Positions 27,460-36,735 of a DNA stretch of 64,000 nt are shown here, in pieces. The position numbers and the translations under genes were made by a program. Origin of the DNA: Flexivirga endophytica. GTDB lineage: Bacteria; Actinomycetota; Actinomycetes; Actinomycetales; Dermatophilaceae. How positions within the stretch are numbered: position 1 is the first letter of the stretch; every line of letters begins with the position of its first letter. Location: the NCBI RefSeq assembly GCF_014640635.1, contig NZ_BMHI01000002.1, positions 1 to 64,000 of the forward strand. Direction: 5' to 3'. The notes under the pieces were generated by a model. That model did not search any database. It was not told the DNA's origin and saw only the letters and a list, made by a program, of their open reading frames with translations.

Positions 27460-27504
27460 AAAAAGTCCCGAGCCGTGACATCCGTGGATGTCTCGACTCG
27501 GGAC
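27460..27504 (-). terminator. Rho-independent terminator of tRNA-Leu
   Basis: Read on the minus strand, GTCCCGAG and CTCGGGAC close a stem with a partly paired interior, directly followed by TTTTT. It starts just after the tRNA 3' end. The lower stem and tail are nearly the same as in the terminator after tRNA-Ala at 62160-62190. Confidence 0.75.
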
Positions 27505-27510
27505 CAGGGG

Positions 27511-27593
27511 TGCGCGAGGGGGGATTTGAACCCCCACGCCCTTTCGGACACTGGCACCTGAAGCCAGCGCGTCTGCCGTTCCGCCACTCGCGC
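27511..27593 (-). tRNA. tRNA-Leu (anticodon CAG)
   Basis: The minus strand folds as a class II tRNA: acceptor GCGCGAG/CTCGCGC, anticodon stem CTGGC/GCCAG around loop TTCAGGT (CAG), a variable arm GTGTCCGAAAGGGCGT-like, and T-loop GTTCAAATC. The 3' CCA is not encoded. It reads the main leucine codon CTG of this G+C-rich genome. Confidence 0.92.
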
Positions 27594-27816
27594 GAGTGCC
27601 GGACCAGTTTGCCCTGTCCGGCGCCAGAACGCCAAATCGTGGCGGGCTTCTCCGACCCCGAGGGCGTGCGCCACCATTGACGGTGCCGGGCTTCGGTCGA
27701 TTCAGAAGGATCCCAGCGCGTATGCCGAGACGTCATACGCCACACCGTTACCATGGCGTGCGCGGCACGGCCGTCACGACAAGCGATCCCGCACAACCCG
27801 GAGCAAGGAGGCGACC

Positions 27817-28770
27817 GTGGGCATCTTCGACAAACTGGAACGCAGCATCGAGCGTGGCGTCAACGGCGTCTTCGCCAAGGCGTTCCGGTCCGAGGTGCAA
27901 CCCGTCGAGATCGCCAGTGCGATGCGCCGGGCGATGGACGACCGCGCGGTCAGCGCCGGCAAGGGCAAGCGGCACGTCGTGCCCAACCTCTTCGTGGTCG
28001 AGCTGTCCACGACCGACTACGAGGGCCTGGTCACCGAGCACGAGGACGAGCTCGCCGACGACCTGATCGCGACTGCGTCCGAGCACGCCGAGAGCCAGCG
28101 CTACCAGCCCGGCGGCCCGGTCAGCGTGCAGTTCAGTGAGGACGAGAGCCTGGAGACCGGCGTCTTCCGGCTGCGCCCGTCGACCGCGCGCCAGGTGCAG
28201 CCCAACATGCGCCGGATGCCCGAGCGTATGCCGCCGGCCCGCGACCACGACGATCCGCGCGCGCCCAGGGGGCACGAGCCGCCGCCCGCTGCGGATCGAG
28301 TAGCGGGGGAGCGAAGCGGCGGAGCGTATCGAGATCCAGCACCTGGTCTCGATACGGGCTCGCCTAGCGGCTCGCCCTACTCGACCCGCAATGGTGGGCA
28401 ACCCAGCGCGCCGCCCTCCCCGACCAACAAAAGCGACTACCGGCCGTCTCCGGCGGCACCGCGCAAGCTGCGTGAGCGCCCGTGGCTCGACGTCGACGGC
28501 GACCGCTACCCGATGCTCGGCGCGATCACGATCATCGGCCGCGACGACGACGCCGACGTGCTGCTCGACGACCCGGGAGTCTCCCGCCGGCACAGCGAGA
28601 TCCGCATCACCTACGACGGACCGCACCAGGTCATCACCATCCGCGATCTCGGCTCGACCAACGGCACCTTCGTCAACGGCGATCCGATCGACTCGCTGCA
28701 CCTGACCGAGGGCGACCGCATCACCATCGGACGCACGCACCTGATCGTGCATTTGGGCGGGACCCGGTGA
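27817..28770 (+). CDS. fhaA: FHA domain protein FhaA (DUF3662-FHA)
   Basis: 317 residues from GTG 27817 behind AAGGAGG. DUF3662 domain at about 1-125 (FDKLERSIERGVNGVFAKAFRSEVQPVEIA), a low-complexity linker, then an FHA phosphothreonine-binding domain at about 222-317 with Gly-Arg 241-242, SRRH 256-259 and STNGT 280-284. In Mycobacterium FhaA binds phosphorylated MviN and regulates peptidoglycan synthesis under PknB. Residues 159-191 of the linker are encoded by a 99-bp inverted-repeat element inserted exactly in frame. First gene of the fhaA-pknB operon; overlaps fhaB. Confidence 0.93.
   Translation: MGIFDKLERSIERGVNGVFAKAFRSEVQPVEIASAMRRAMDDRAVSAGKGKRHVVPNLFVVELSTTDYEGLVTEHEDELADDLIATASEHAESQRYQPGGPVSVQFSEDESLETGVFRLRPSTARQVQPNMRRMPERMPPARDHDDPRAPRGHEPPPAADRVAGERSGGAYRDPAPGLDTGSPSGSPYSTRNGGQPSAPPSPTNKSDYRPSPAAPRKLRERPWLDVDGDRYPMLGAITIIGRDDDADVLLDDPGVSRRHSEIRITYDGPHQVITIRDLGSTNGTFVNGDPIDSLHLTEGDRITIGRTHLIVHLGGTR
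28291..28389. repeat. REP-like inverted-repeat element inside fhaA
   Basis: 99 bp with imperfect complementary halves: GGATCGAGTAG at the left end pairs with CTACTCGACCCGC at the right, and GCGTATCGAGA pairs with TCTCGATACGGGC near the centre. The same outer and inner words recur in the array at 58226-58760. The element is exactly 33 codons long and free of stops in the fhaA frame, so it is translated. Confidence 0.85.
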
Positions 28771-29237
28771 GCGAACTCACTCTGACGGCGATCCGGCTCG
28801 GATTGCTGGCGCTCCTCTGGGCGTTCATCTTCAGCATCGTCAGCGTGCTGCGCGGCGACCTCTACGGCACGCACGTGGTGTCCAAGTCGTCCGATCGGCG
28901 CGGTGCTCCGGCAGCACCCGCACGGCCTGCCAAACCGGTCCGCCGCGGCCCGACCCGGCTGGCGATCATCGAGGGGCCGATGCGCGGCGGCAGCCTGCCG
29001 CTGACCGAGAACGGCGTCCTCATCGGCCGCAACCCCGAGTGCACCCTGGTGCTCTCCGACGACTTCGCCAGCGGTCGCCACGCCCGCATCTACTCCGGCG
29101 GCGACAGCTGGATGATCGACGACCTCGGCTCGACCAACGGCACCTTCGTCGGCGGCGAGCGCATCGGTCAGGGCATGCCGCTGTCCGAAGGTTCCCGCGT
29201 GCGCATCGGCCAGACCGTCCTCGAGGTCAGGAAGTAA
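28767..29237 (+). CDS. fhaB: FHA domain protein FhaB/FipA
   Basis: 156 residues from GTG 28767, overlapping the fhaA stop. One N-terminal membrane helix (about 7-27), a basic linker, and an FHA domain at about 65-155 with IGRNPECTLVL, SGRHARI and STNGTFV. The family's phosphothreonine site is recognised by FHA and targeted by PknA/PknB, linking kinase signalling to division. Position and size match the mycobacterial gene. Confidence 0.93.
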   Translation: MSELTLTAIRLGLLALLWAFIFSIVSVLRGDLYGTHVVSKSSDRRGAPAAPARPAKPVRRGPTRLAIIEGPMRGGSLPLTENGVLIGRNPECTLVLSDDFASGRHARIYSGGDSWMIDDLGSTNGTFVGGERIGQGMPLSEGSRVRIGQTVLEVRK

Positions 29238-29244
29238 CCGCCAC

Positions 29245-30522
29245 ATGTCGATCTCCCTGCGGTATGCCGCTCGCACCGACATCGGTCTCGGCAGCAAGAG
29301 CCGCAACGAGGACTCCGGCTATGCCGGACCCGACCTGCTCGTGCTGGCCGACGGCATGGGCGGCCACGCAGCCGGCGACATGGCCAGCTCGACCGTGGTC
29401 AGCGAACTCATCAGCCTGGACGGCGAGTCCTACGGCAGCGACGAGGCATTGCGCCGGCTCGCGACCGCAGTGCACAACGCCAACGCGCGATTGCGCGACG
29501 AGATGGACGAGGACCCCGAGCTGGAGGGCATGGGCACCACTCTCATCGCCTTCCTGCGCAGCGGAAACATGTTGGCACTGGCCAACATCGGCGACTCCCG
29601 CGCCTATTTGGTGCGCGACGGTGTCTTCAGCCAGATCACCAAGGACCACAGCTTCGTGCAGACCCTGCTGGACGACGGCCGCATCACCGCGCAGGAGGCC
29701 GAGCACCACCCGCAGCGGTCGCTGGTGACCCGGGTGCTGACCGGCCGCGAGGACGACGAGCCCGACCTGTCGTTGCGGGAGGCCAAGCCCGGCGACCGGC
29801 TGCTGCTGTGCTCCGACGGGCTGCCGGACTACGTCGCGGGCTCCACCATCGAGGAGATCATCACCGGCGACGGCACCCCTGCGCAGATCGCGGACGCTCT
29901 CATCGCGATCGCGCTGAAGGCCGCGACCCGCGACAACGTCACGGTCGTCGTCGCCGATGTCATGGGAGAGTCCGACGGTCCGAGCAACACGACCACGCCA
30001 CAGATCGTCGGAGCTGCGGCGGCGCACGACATAGGGGCAGACGAGCAGGACGAGCCGACGTCCCCGGCCGCGAAGGCCGCCGCGCTCAGCCGCGCCGCCA
30101 ACGCACCCGCTCCGAGCGACGGCGACGAGGACGACGACGCCGCGCCGATGCTGGCCGAGGAAGGTCCACGCCGCTTCACCTGGCTGAAGCGGACACTGGT
30201 CGCCCTGCTCGTGCTGGCGGTGCTCGCCGTCATCGGCGTCTTCGGGTATGCCGCAACGCAGCGGCAGTACTACATCGCCCAGCACAAGGGCAAAGTGACC
30301 ATCTACCAAGGGATCTCGCAGAATCTCGGCCCGATCAGGCTGCACTCGGTCAACACCGTCAGCGACGTCTGGGTGGACGACCTGCCCAGCTACGACCGCA
30401 GCAAGGTCTCCTCCAAGAGCATGACCGCGGGTGACCGCGAGGCGGCGATCGGCATCGTCGAGAACCTCCGCTCGGACATGGTCGCCTGCCAGGCCCAGGT
30501 GGCCGACGGAAGCAGCTGCTGA
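29245..30522 (+). CDS. pstP: PP2C-type serine/threonine phosphatase PstP
   Basis: 425 residues. The PPM catalytic domain covers about 5-240 with metal residues in NED (21-23), ADGMGGHAAGD (35-45), GDSRAYLV and SDGLPD/RDNVTVVV. An acidic linker, one transmembrane helix (about 305-325) and an extracytoplasmic tail follow. It dephosphorylates PknA, PknB and their wall-synthesis targets. Its stop is followed by a repeat-rich gap before rodA. Confidence 0.93.
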   Translation: MSISLRYAARTDIGLGSKSRNEDSGYAGPDLLVLADGMGGHAAGDMASSTVVSELISLDGESYGSDEALRRLATAVHNANARLRDEMDEDPELEGMGTTLIAFLRSGNMLALANIGDSRAYLVRDGVFSQITKDHSFVQTLLDDGRITAQEAEHHPQRSLVTRVLTGREDDEPDLSLREAKPGDRLLLCSDGLPDYVAGSTIEEIITGDGTPAQIADALIAIALKAATRDNVTVVVADVMGESDGPSNTTTPQIVGAAAAHDIGADEQDEPTSPAAKAAALSRAANAPAPSDGDEDDDAAPMLAEEGPRRFTWLKRTLVALLVLAVLAVIGVFGYAATQRQYYIAQHKGKVTIYQGISQNLGPIRLHSVNTVSDVWVDDLPSYDRSKVSSKSMTAGDREAAIGIVENLRSDMVACQAQVADGSSC

Positions 30523-30532
30523 ATGAGCACCC

Positions 30533-30644
30533 CACGAAGTTTCTCCTCCGCTCCGTCACCCCACGAAGTTCTCCTCCGCTTCGCTCCCCCGATACTTCGC
30601 GGGGACCCCGACCCGCTCCTCCGAATACTTCGCGAGGACCCCGC
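30533..30644. repeat. Short inverted-repeat elements forming the pstP-rodA spacer
   Basis: The spacer is built of copies of a CCCCACGAAGT ... ACTTCGCGGGG unit. The best copy, 30559-30604, is 46 bp and matches the element at 57020-57065 in opposite orientation with about three differences. Partial copies lie on either side (30533-30558 and 30605-30644). The last partial copy carries the GAGGA site and runs into the rodA GTG start. Confidence 0.8.
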
Positions 30645-32009
30645 GTGAAGACCAAGATCGCGGCACCGAAGACCCGTCGCAACACCGAGCTGGTGTTGCT
30701 GGTGGTCGCTGTCGCGATCGTGCTGGTGGCCTACGCCAACGTCGGCCTGGCGGTCAACGAGTCGTTACCGGTCGACTTCTTCACCCTCGGTGGCGGGTTC
30801 GCCGTGGTGGCCTTCGCGTTCCACCTGGTGCTGCGCTGGAAGGCGTCATACGCCGACCCGGTGCTGCTGCCGATCGTCACCCTGCTCAACGGGCTCGGGC
30901 TGGTGATGATCCACCGCATCGACCTCGCACCCGGCTCGCCGGACGCCGCACCCAAGCAGCTGATGTGGACCGCCGTCGCCGCCATCGCGGCCGTCGCGCT
31001 GCTCTTCTTCGTGCCTGACCACCGTCGGCTGCGGCGCTACACCTTCATCTTCGGGCTGACCGGCTTCGTCCTCCTGCTGACACCGCTGCTCCCCGGAATC
31101 GGTCGCAACATCAACGGTTCTCGCGTCTGGATCGCCGTCGGCGGCTTCTCCTTCCAGCCCAGCGAGATCGCCAAGATCCTGATCACGATCTTCTTCGCCA
31201 GCTACCTCGTGCAGACCCGTGACGCGCTGTCGCTGGTGGGCCGGCGGGTGCTCGGGCTGCCGCTGCCGCGCGCCAGGGACATGGGCCCGATCCTCATCGC
31301 CTGGATCGCGTCGCTCGGTGTGCTGGTCTTCGAGTCCGACCTCGGCACCTCGCTGCTGTTCTTCGGCCTCTTCGTCGGCATGCTCTACGTCGCGACCGAG
31401 CGCCGCTCGTGGATCATCATCGGTCTCGGGCTCTTCCTCGTGGGTGCGTATGTCGCCTACCTGCTCTTCGCGCATTTCCAGGAGCGGGTCTCGTTGTGGC
31501 TGGATCCCTTCCAGCCGGGCATGTCCGACCAGATCGCCAAGGGTCTGATGGGTATGGCGGCCGGTGGCATGTTCGGCACCGGCCTCGGCCAGGGGCACCC
31601 GGAGCTGACCTACTTCGCCAACAGCGACTTCATCATCCCGTCCTTCGGTGAGGAGATCGGCCTGGTCGGGCTCTGCGCGATCCTCGTGCTCTACGGCCTG
31701 CTCGTCGAGCGCGGCCTGCGCGCCGGTGTCGCCTCCCGGGACGGCTTCGGCAAGCTGCTGGCGACTGGACTCGCCTTCTCGATGGCGCTGCAGGTCTTCG
31801 TCGTCGTCGGCGGCGTGACCCGGGTGATCCCGCTGACCGGCCTGACGACACCGTTCCTGTCCGCGGGAGGCTCATCGCTGCTGGCCAACTGGGTGATCGT
31901 CGCCCTGCTGCTGCGGATCAGCGACCACGCCCGCCGGCCGACCACCGAGAACGAAGGCCGCCCGGAGAACCTCGGCACCGACGACACGCAGATTGTGAAC
32001 GTGAAATGA
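30645..32009 (+). CDS. rodA: FtsW/RodA/SpoVE family SEDS glycosyltransferase
   Basis: 454 residues with about 12 hydrophobic segments. SEDS motifs: NINGSRVWIAVGGFSFQPSEIAK in the middle, VFESDLGTSLLF, and the C-terminal GLTTPFLSAGGSSLLANW. It polymerises lipid II in the membrane, working with the PbpA transpeptidase next door. The GTG start at 30645 has its ribosome site within the flanking repeat. Four-base overlap with pbpA. Confidence 0.93.
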   Translation: MKTKIAAPKTRRNTELVLLVVAVAIVLVAYANVGLAVNESLPVDFFTLGGGFAVVAFAFHLVLRWKASYADPVLLPIVTLLNGLGLVMIHRIDLAPGSPDAAPKQLMWTAVAAIAAVALLFFVPDHRRLRRYTFIFGLTGFVLLLTPLLPGIGRNINGSRVWIAVGGFSFQPSEIAKILITIFFASYLVQTRDALSLVGRRVLGLPLPRARDMGPILIAWIASLGVLVFESDLGTSLLFFGLFVGMLYVATERRSWIIIGLGLFLVGAYVAYLLFAHFQERVSLWLDPFQPGMSDQIAKGLMGMAAGGMFGTGLGQGHPELTYFANSDFIIPSFGEEIGLVGLCAILVLYGLLVERGLRAGVASRDGFGKLLATGLAFSMALQVFVVVGGVTRVIPLTGLTTPFLSAGGSSLLANWVIVALLLRISDHARRPTTENEGRPENLGTDDTQIVNVK

Positions 32010-33460
32010 ACGCCCCGATCCGCCGCCTCGGCCTCGTGGTCGCCGCGATGTTCTGCGCACTACTGGTCGCCACCACGGTGATCCAGTTCGTGCAGGCACG
32101 CAGCCTCGACGACCGCCCCGGCAACCGGCGCACGCTGCTCGCGTCATACAGCAAGGAGCGCGGGTCGATCCTGGTCGGCGGCTCAGCCGCCGCGGTCTCC
32201 ACCAAGACCGACGACCAGTACAAGTGGCTGCGCACCTACCCGCACAAGTCGCTGTATGCCGACGTGACCGGCTACTTCTCCTTCACCTACGGCAGCACCG
32301 GCATCGAGCGTTCCGAGGGTGACTTCCTCAACGGCAGCTCCGACAAGCTCTTCTACCGGCGGCTCACCGACATCGTCACCGGCCAGTCCGCGCAGGGCGC
32401 CAGCGTGCAACTGACGATCAACGCCAAGGCGCAGGAGGCGGCCAGGAAGGCGCTCGGCAACCAGAAGGGCGCGGTGGTCGCGCTCGACCCGAAGACCGGC
32501 GCGATCCTGGCGATGGTCACCAGCCCGTCATACGACCCCAACAAGCTTTCCAGTCACAACCTGGACCAGGTGCAGCAGTCGTTCACGCAGCTGTCCAAGG
32601 ATCCCGATCAGCCGCTGCTCAACCGCACGATCAACGGCAACCTCTACCCGCCGGGTTCGACCTTCAAGCTGGTCACCGCGGCGGCGGCGCTCGAGTCGGG
32701 CAGCTACCAGACCGGTTCCACACTGCCCGGCCCGGCGAAGCTGCGGCTGCCCGGCACCGACAGCTACCTGCCCAACGACTTCCCCGGCAACTGCGGCGCC
32801 AACGACAAAGTGAGCCTCAAACGCGCGCTGACGATCAGCTGCAACACGGCGTTCGCCTCACTCGGCATGAAGCTCGGCCAGGACGAACTCCGCAGTATGG
32901 CGACGAAGTTCGGCTTCGGGAAGTCGTTGTCGGTCCCGATGCCGGTCACGCCGAGCGTCTTCCCGAACGACCTGAACAAGCCGCAGCTCGCGCAGTCCGC
33001 GATCGGACAGTACGACGTGCGCGCCACCCCGCTGCAGATCGCCATGGTCAGTGCGGCCATCGCGAACGGCGGCAAGGAGATGACGCCATACCTCGTGCAG
33101 TCGGTGCGGGACAAGAACCTCGACGTCATCCAGTCCACCGACGCCAAGGAGTTCGCCAACCCGATCTCGGACGGCACTGCCAAGGACCTCACGAACATGA
33201 TGGAGTCCGTGGTGAGCGAGGGCACGGGAACCAATGCGGCCATCCCGGGCATCAAGGTTGCGGGTAAGACGGGCACCGCCGAGCACGGCGCCGGCCGCAA
33301 TGCCGACGTGTGGTTCACCGGGTTCGCACCCGCTGACAACCCGAAGGTGGCGGTGGCCGTCCTGGTCGAGAACGGCGGAACAGCCGGACAGGAAGCAAGT
33401 GGTGGTCTGGTGGCAGCACCGATCGCCAAGCAGGTGATGGAAGCGGTGATCGGGAAATGA
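32006..33460 (+). CDS. pbpA: Penicillin-binding protein PbpA (class B transpeptidase)
   Basis: 484 residues. One N-terminal membrane helix (about 8-30), a short dimerisation region, and a transpeptidase domain with Ser218-x-x-Lys in STFK, SCN at 279-281 and KTGT at 422-425. It cross-links peptidoglycan at the septum or pole in partnership with RodA. The coding sequence overlaps rodA by four bases. Confidence 0.93.
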   Translation: MNAPIRRLGLVVAAMFCALLVATTVIQFVQARSLDDRPGNRRTLLASYSKERGSILVGGSAAAVSTKTDDQYKWLRTYPHKSLYADVTGYFSFTYGSTGIERSEGDFLNGSSDKLFYRRLTDIVTGQSAQGASVQLTINAKAQEAARKALGNQKGAVVALDPKTGAILAMVTSPSYDPNKLSSHNLDQVQQSFTQLSKDPDQPLLNRTINGNLYPPGSTFKLVTAAAALESGSYQTGSTLPGPAKLRLPGTDSYLPNDFPGNCGANDKVSLKRALTISCNTAFASLGMKLGQDELRSMATKFGFGKSLSVPMPVTPSVFPNDLNKPQLAQSAIGQYDVRATPLQIAMVSAAIANGGKEMTPYLVQSVRDKNLDVIQSTDAKEFANPISDGTAKDLTNMMESVVSEGTGTNAAIPGIKVAGKTGTAEHGAGRNADVWFTGFAPADNPKVAVAVLVENGGTAGQEASGGLVAAPIAKQVMEAVIGK

Positions 33461-33524
33461 GCGAGCGCAGCGACACACGCACGAGCGGGCGACACGCTTC
33501 GACCCGATGGATGAGGGGATCAGC

Positions 33525-34778
33525 ATGAGTGCAGTTGGGGACCTGATGGGAGGTCGCTACCGGCTGACCAGTCGCATTGCGGCCGGCGGCATGGGCGAGG
33601 TGTGGCAGGCCCGTGACGAGATCCTCGGCCGCACCGTGGCGATCAAACTGCTCAAGGAGGGGCTGACCGACGAGGAGGGCTTCACCGAGCGCTTCCGCAA
33701 CGAGGCCCGCCTGTCGGCGGCGCTGGCGCACGGCAACATCGCGCAGGTCTACGACTACGGCGAGGACAGCAACCTCGCCTACTTGGTCATGGAGTACGTC
33801 CCGGGCAAGCCGCTGTCGTCGATCCTGCACGAGCGCGGACCGATCTCGGCCGCGGACACCGCCAACCTGATCGGCCAGGCCGCCGCGGCACTGCACGCCG
33901 CGCACCGGGCCGGGCTGATCCACCGGGACGTCAAGCCCGCCAACATGCTCGTCACGCCGGACGGCGTGGTGAAGCTGACCGACTTCGGCATCGCCCGCGC
34001 CGTGGGCTCGGCTGCGATGACCAAGACCGGCGAGGTGATGGGCACCGCCCAGTACCTCGCGCCCGAGGCCGCGATGGGCCGGGAGACGACGGCGCTGACC
34101 GACGTCTACTCGCTGGCCGTCGTCACCTACGAAATGCTCGGCGGGAGAAGGCCGTTCAATGCCGAGAGCGCCGTCGCTCTTGCACTGGCCCACGTCAATG
34201 AGCAGCCGCCGCCGCTGCCGACGGAGGTCCCGGCGCCGGTCCGTGCCGTCGTGCACGTGGCGCTGGAGAAGGACCCGGAAGCCCGCCCGAACTCCGCGCA
34301 GGAATACGGCCGCGCACTGCGCCAGGCCGTCACCGACAGTGAGCAGATGGGCCTGAACATCTGGGCCACCGCACCGCGCATGACCGGCGCCAACGGCGTC
34401 GGCGGCTCCTCGGGTCCGCAGTCGGGTGCGGTCTCCGGGCCGCAGTCCGGCCGCACCTCCGGACCGCAGGCCGGTGTGTCATCGGGCGGTCAGCCGCAGA
34501 CCTCGGGTGGTCAAAAGCTGTCGCGGGCGCAGCGCAAGCAGAAGTCGGGTCCGCAACCGGTCACGACCTCCGGCGGGCAGGCCGTCACACCGGCCGGCGG
34601 TTCGCGCAACAGGTTGCTGCTGATCGGCGGCGGCATCCTGGCGGTGATCGTCATCGCGGTCGTCGTGGGCGTCATACTGGCCACGCAGGGCGGCGGCGGC
34701 CCGAAGGTCCCGGCCGCGCCCGACACCGGCCCGTTCAACAACCCGATCGTCACCTACAGCCCGGAGGCTTCATCGTGA
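33525..34778 (+). CDS. pknA: Serine/threonine protein kinase PknA
   Basis: 417 residues from ATG 33525, chosen for the GAGGGGA site ahead; ATG 33507 would add six residues. Kinase domain about 10-275: glycine loop AAGGMGEV, Lys41, HRDVKPAN with Asp135, and DFG 153-155. A Gly/Ser/Pro/Gln-rich juxtamembrane linker with repeated SGPQSG follows, then one membrane helix (about 365-388) and a short outside tail without PASTA units. Overlaps pknB by four bases. Confidence 0.93.
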   Translation: MSAVGDLMGGRYRLTSRIAAGGMGEVWQARDEILGRTVAIKLLKEGLTDEEGFTERFRNEARLSAALAHGNIAQVYDYGEDSNLAYLVMEYVPGKPLSSILHERGPISAADTANLIGQAAAALHAAHRAGLIHRDVKPANMLVTPDGVVKLTDFGIARAVGSAAMTKTGEVMGTAQYLAPEAAMGRETTALTDVYSLAVVTYEMLGGRRPFNAESAVALALAHVNEQPPPLPTEVPAPVRAVVHVALEKDPEARPNSAQEYGRALRQAVTDSEQMGLNIWATAPRMTGANGVGGSSGPQSGAVSGPQSGRTSGPQAGVSSGGQPQTSGGQKLSRAQRKQKSGPQPVTTSGGQAVTPAGGSRNRLLLIGGGILAVIVIAVVVGVILATQGGGGPKVPAAPDTGPFNNPIVTYSPEASS

Positions 34779-36709
34779 CCGACGGACTGCCGCGCATCCT
34801 CGGCGGTCGCTACGAGATCGGTGAACTCATCGGCCGTGGCGGTATGGCGGAGGTGCACCTCGGGCACGACAATCGCCTCGGCCGGACCGTCGCGATCAAG
34901 ATCCTGCGCGCCGACCTGGCCCGGGACAGCACTTTCCTGACCCGGTTCCGCCGCGAGGCGCACTCCGCCGCCGGCCTCTCGCACCACTCGATCGTCGCGG
35001 TCTACGACTCCGGCGAGGACACCTTCACCGAGACCGGTGGCGCCGAGATCGACGTCCCTTACATCGTCATGGAGTATGTCGACGGGCAGACCCTGCGCGA
35101 GATCCTCAACGAGGAGGGCAAGCTCTCCTCCGACGAGGCCGCCCGGGTGACGATGGGCATCCTGTCGGCGCTGGAGTATTCGCACGACAAGGGCATCGTG
35201 CACCGTGACATCAAACCGGCCAACGTGATGCTGACCAAGGGCGGCAGCGTCAAGGTGATGGACTTCGGCATCGCGCGTGCGCTGGCCGACAACGGCGCGA
35301 CGATGACGTCGGCGCAGGCTGTGGTCGGCACCGCGCGCTACCTGTCACCGGAGCAGGCACAGGGCGAGACCGTCGACGCGCGCTCCGACCTCTACTCCGC
35401 AGGGTGCGTGCTCTACGAACTGCTGACCGGTCGGACACCGTTCGTCGGCGAGCCGGTCTCGCTGGTCTACCAGCACATCACCGACCCACCGAAACCGCCG
35501 TCGGCATACGAGCCGTCCGTGCCGAAGGCGATGAACGCAGTCACCCTGCACTCGCTGGCCAAGGGCCGCGACGAGCGCTATCAGACCGCCGGCGACTTCC
35601 GCGCCGACCTGCAAGCCGCCCGCACCGGTGCTCCGCTGAGCGACGGCGCGACCGCTGTCATCAGCGCTGCCGCTGCCACCGCTCCCTCGGTGATGGACCG
35701 CGAGCCACAGGCGCCACCGCCGGAGCCGCGGCGCCGCGACCACACCCGGGAGATCCACGACGGTGAGCCGCAGCGCCGGCTGACCGGGCTGTGGGTTGTC
35801 GCGGGCATCATCGCGCTGCTGGCGATCCTCGGCATCGGCTACCTCGTGATGAACGGCGGCAAGAGCGACGCGACCACCGAGGCTGTGCCCAATGTGGTGC
35901 AACAGAAGGTCGCAGCGGCCAAACGGATCCTGCACGAGCACGGCTTCGACAACTACAAGGTCAACCTGGTCAAGAGCGACGTCACCAAGGGGTATGTCGC
36001 CAGGACCGATCCGACCAGCGGCACCAAGATCGATCCGAAGACGCAGATCCTGCTCAACGTCAGTGACGGGCCAGGTCTCACGTCGGTTCCCGACGTGACC
36101 GGCAAGAGCGTCGCCGAGGCGAGAAAGACGTTGACCAACGACGGATTCGCCAAGGTCACGGTCGCCAACCAGAAGGTCGACGACACCAAATACCCTGCGG
36201 GCCAAGTCGTTTCGGCATACCCGGCGATCGGCTCGATGGCCGACCCCAGCCAGCGCGTGACGCTCAGCGTCAGCAGCGGCAAGGTGCACGTCCCCACCGA
36301 CCTGGTCGGCAAGGAGAGCGGCGAGGCTCAGCTCGCGCTGTTGCAGGCGCACCTGCAGCCGGAGGTCAAGAGCGTTCCCGTGTCCGACCCGGACCAGGGT
36401 GGCAAGGTGCAGAAGGTGTCGCCGGGCGGCGGCAACAAGGTCGACGCCAACTCCACGGTCACGTTGTCGGTCGGCGTCTACTCCAGCCAGACGACGGTGA
36501 CGATCACCCCGCCGCCACCGCCGGACACGACGGAGCCGAGCGACAGCAGCTCACCGTCGAGCACTTCGAGTTCCAGCCCGAGCTCGAGCTCGGAGTCGCC
36601 GACGTCGAAGCCGTCGCCGACCCACCCGGGGACGGGAAGTCCCACGCGCCCGAAGCAGCCGTTGCTCCCGGGCATCACTGAACCGTTGCTTCCGAGCGAC
36701 AACCAGTGA
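34775..36709 (+). CDS. pknB: Serine/threonine protein kinase PknB with PASTA repeats
   Basis: 644 residues. Kinase domain about 13-285: GRGGMAEV loop, Lys42, catalytic Asp145 in HRDIKPAN, DFG 163-165. One membrane helix about 343-363. Three extracellular PASTA units begin with VPNVVQQK, VPDVTGKS and VPTDLVGK, and a long Ser/Thr/Pro tail ends the protein. PASTA domains sense muropeptides or lipid II. Last gene of the operon; mycobacterial PknB has four PASTA units, so this one is shorter outside. Confidence 0.93.
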   Translation: MTDGLPRILGGRYEIGELIGRGGMAEVHLGHDNRLGRTVAIKILRADLARDSTFLTRFRREAHSAAGLSHHSIVAVYDSGEDTFTETGGAEIDVPYIVMEYVDGQTLREILNEEGKLSSDEAARVTMGILSALEYSHDKGIVHRDIKPANVMLTKGGSVKVMDFGIARALADNGATMTSAQAVVGTARYLSPEQAQGETVDARSDLYSAGCVLYELLTGRTPFVGEPVSLVYQHITDPPKPPSAYEPSVPKAMNAVTLHSLAKGRDERYQTAGDFRADLQAARTGAPLSDGATAVISAAAATAPSVMDREPQAPPPEPRRRDHTREIHDGEPQRRLTGLWVVAGIIALLAILGIGYLVMNGGKSDATTEAVPNVVQQKVAAAKRILHEHGFDNYKVNLVKSDVTKGYVARTDPTSGTKIDPKTQILLNVSDGPGLTSVPDVTGKSVAEARKTLTNDGFAKVTVANQKVDDTKYPAGQVVSAYPAIGSMADPSQRVTLSVSSGKVHVPTDLVGKESGEAQLALLQAHLQPEVKSVPVSDPDQGGKVQKVSPGGGNKVDANSTVTLSVGVYSSQTTVTITPPPPPDTTEPSDSSSPSSTSSSSPSSSSESPTSKPSPTHPGTGSPTRPKQPLLPGITEPLLPSDNQ

Positions 36710-36735
36710 CCCGGCGGCGCTGACCGAAGAGGGAT

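Noticed and set aside
33461-33524. Short GAGCGAGCGCAGCGAC stretch before pknA as another repeat element
   Set aside because: It is brief, lacks the paired arms seen in the other elements, and resembles ordinary high-G+C spacer; no second clear copy was found in the window.
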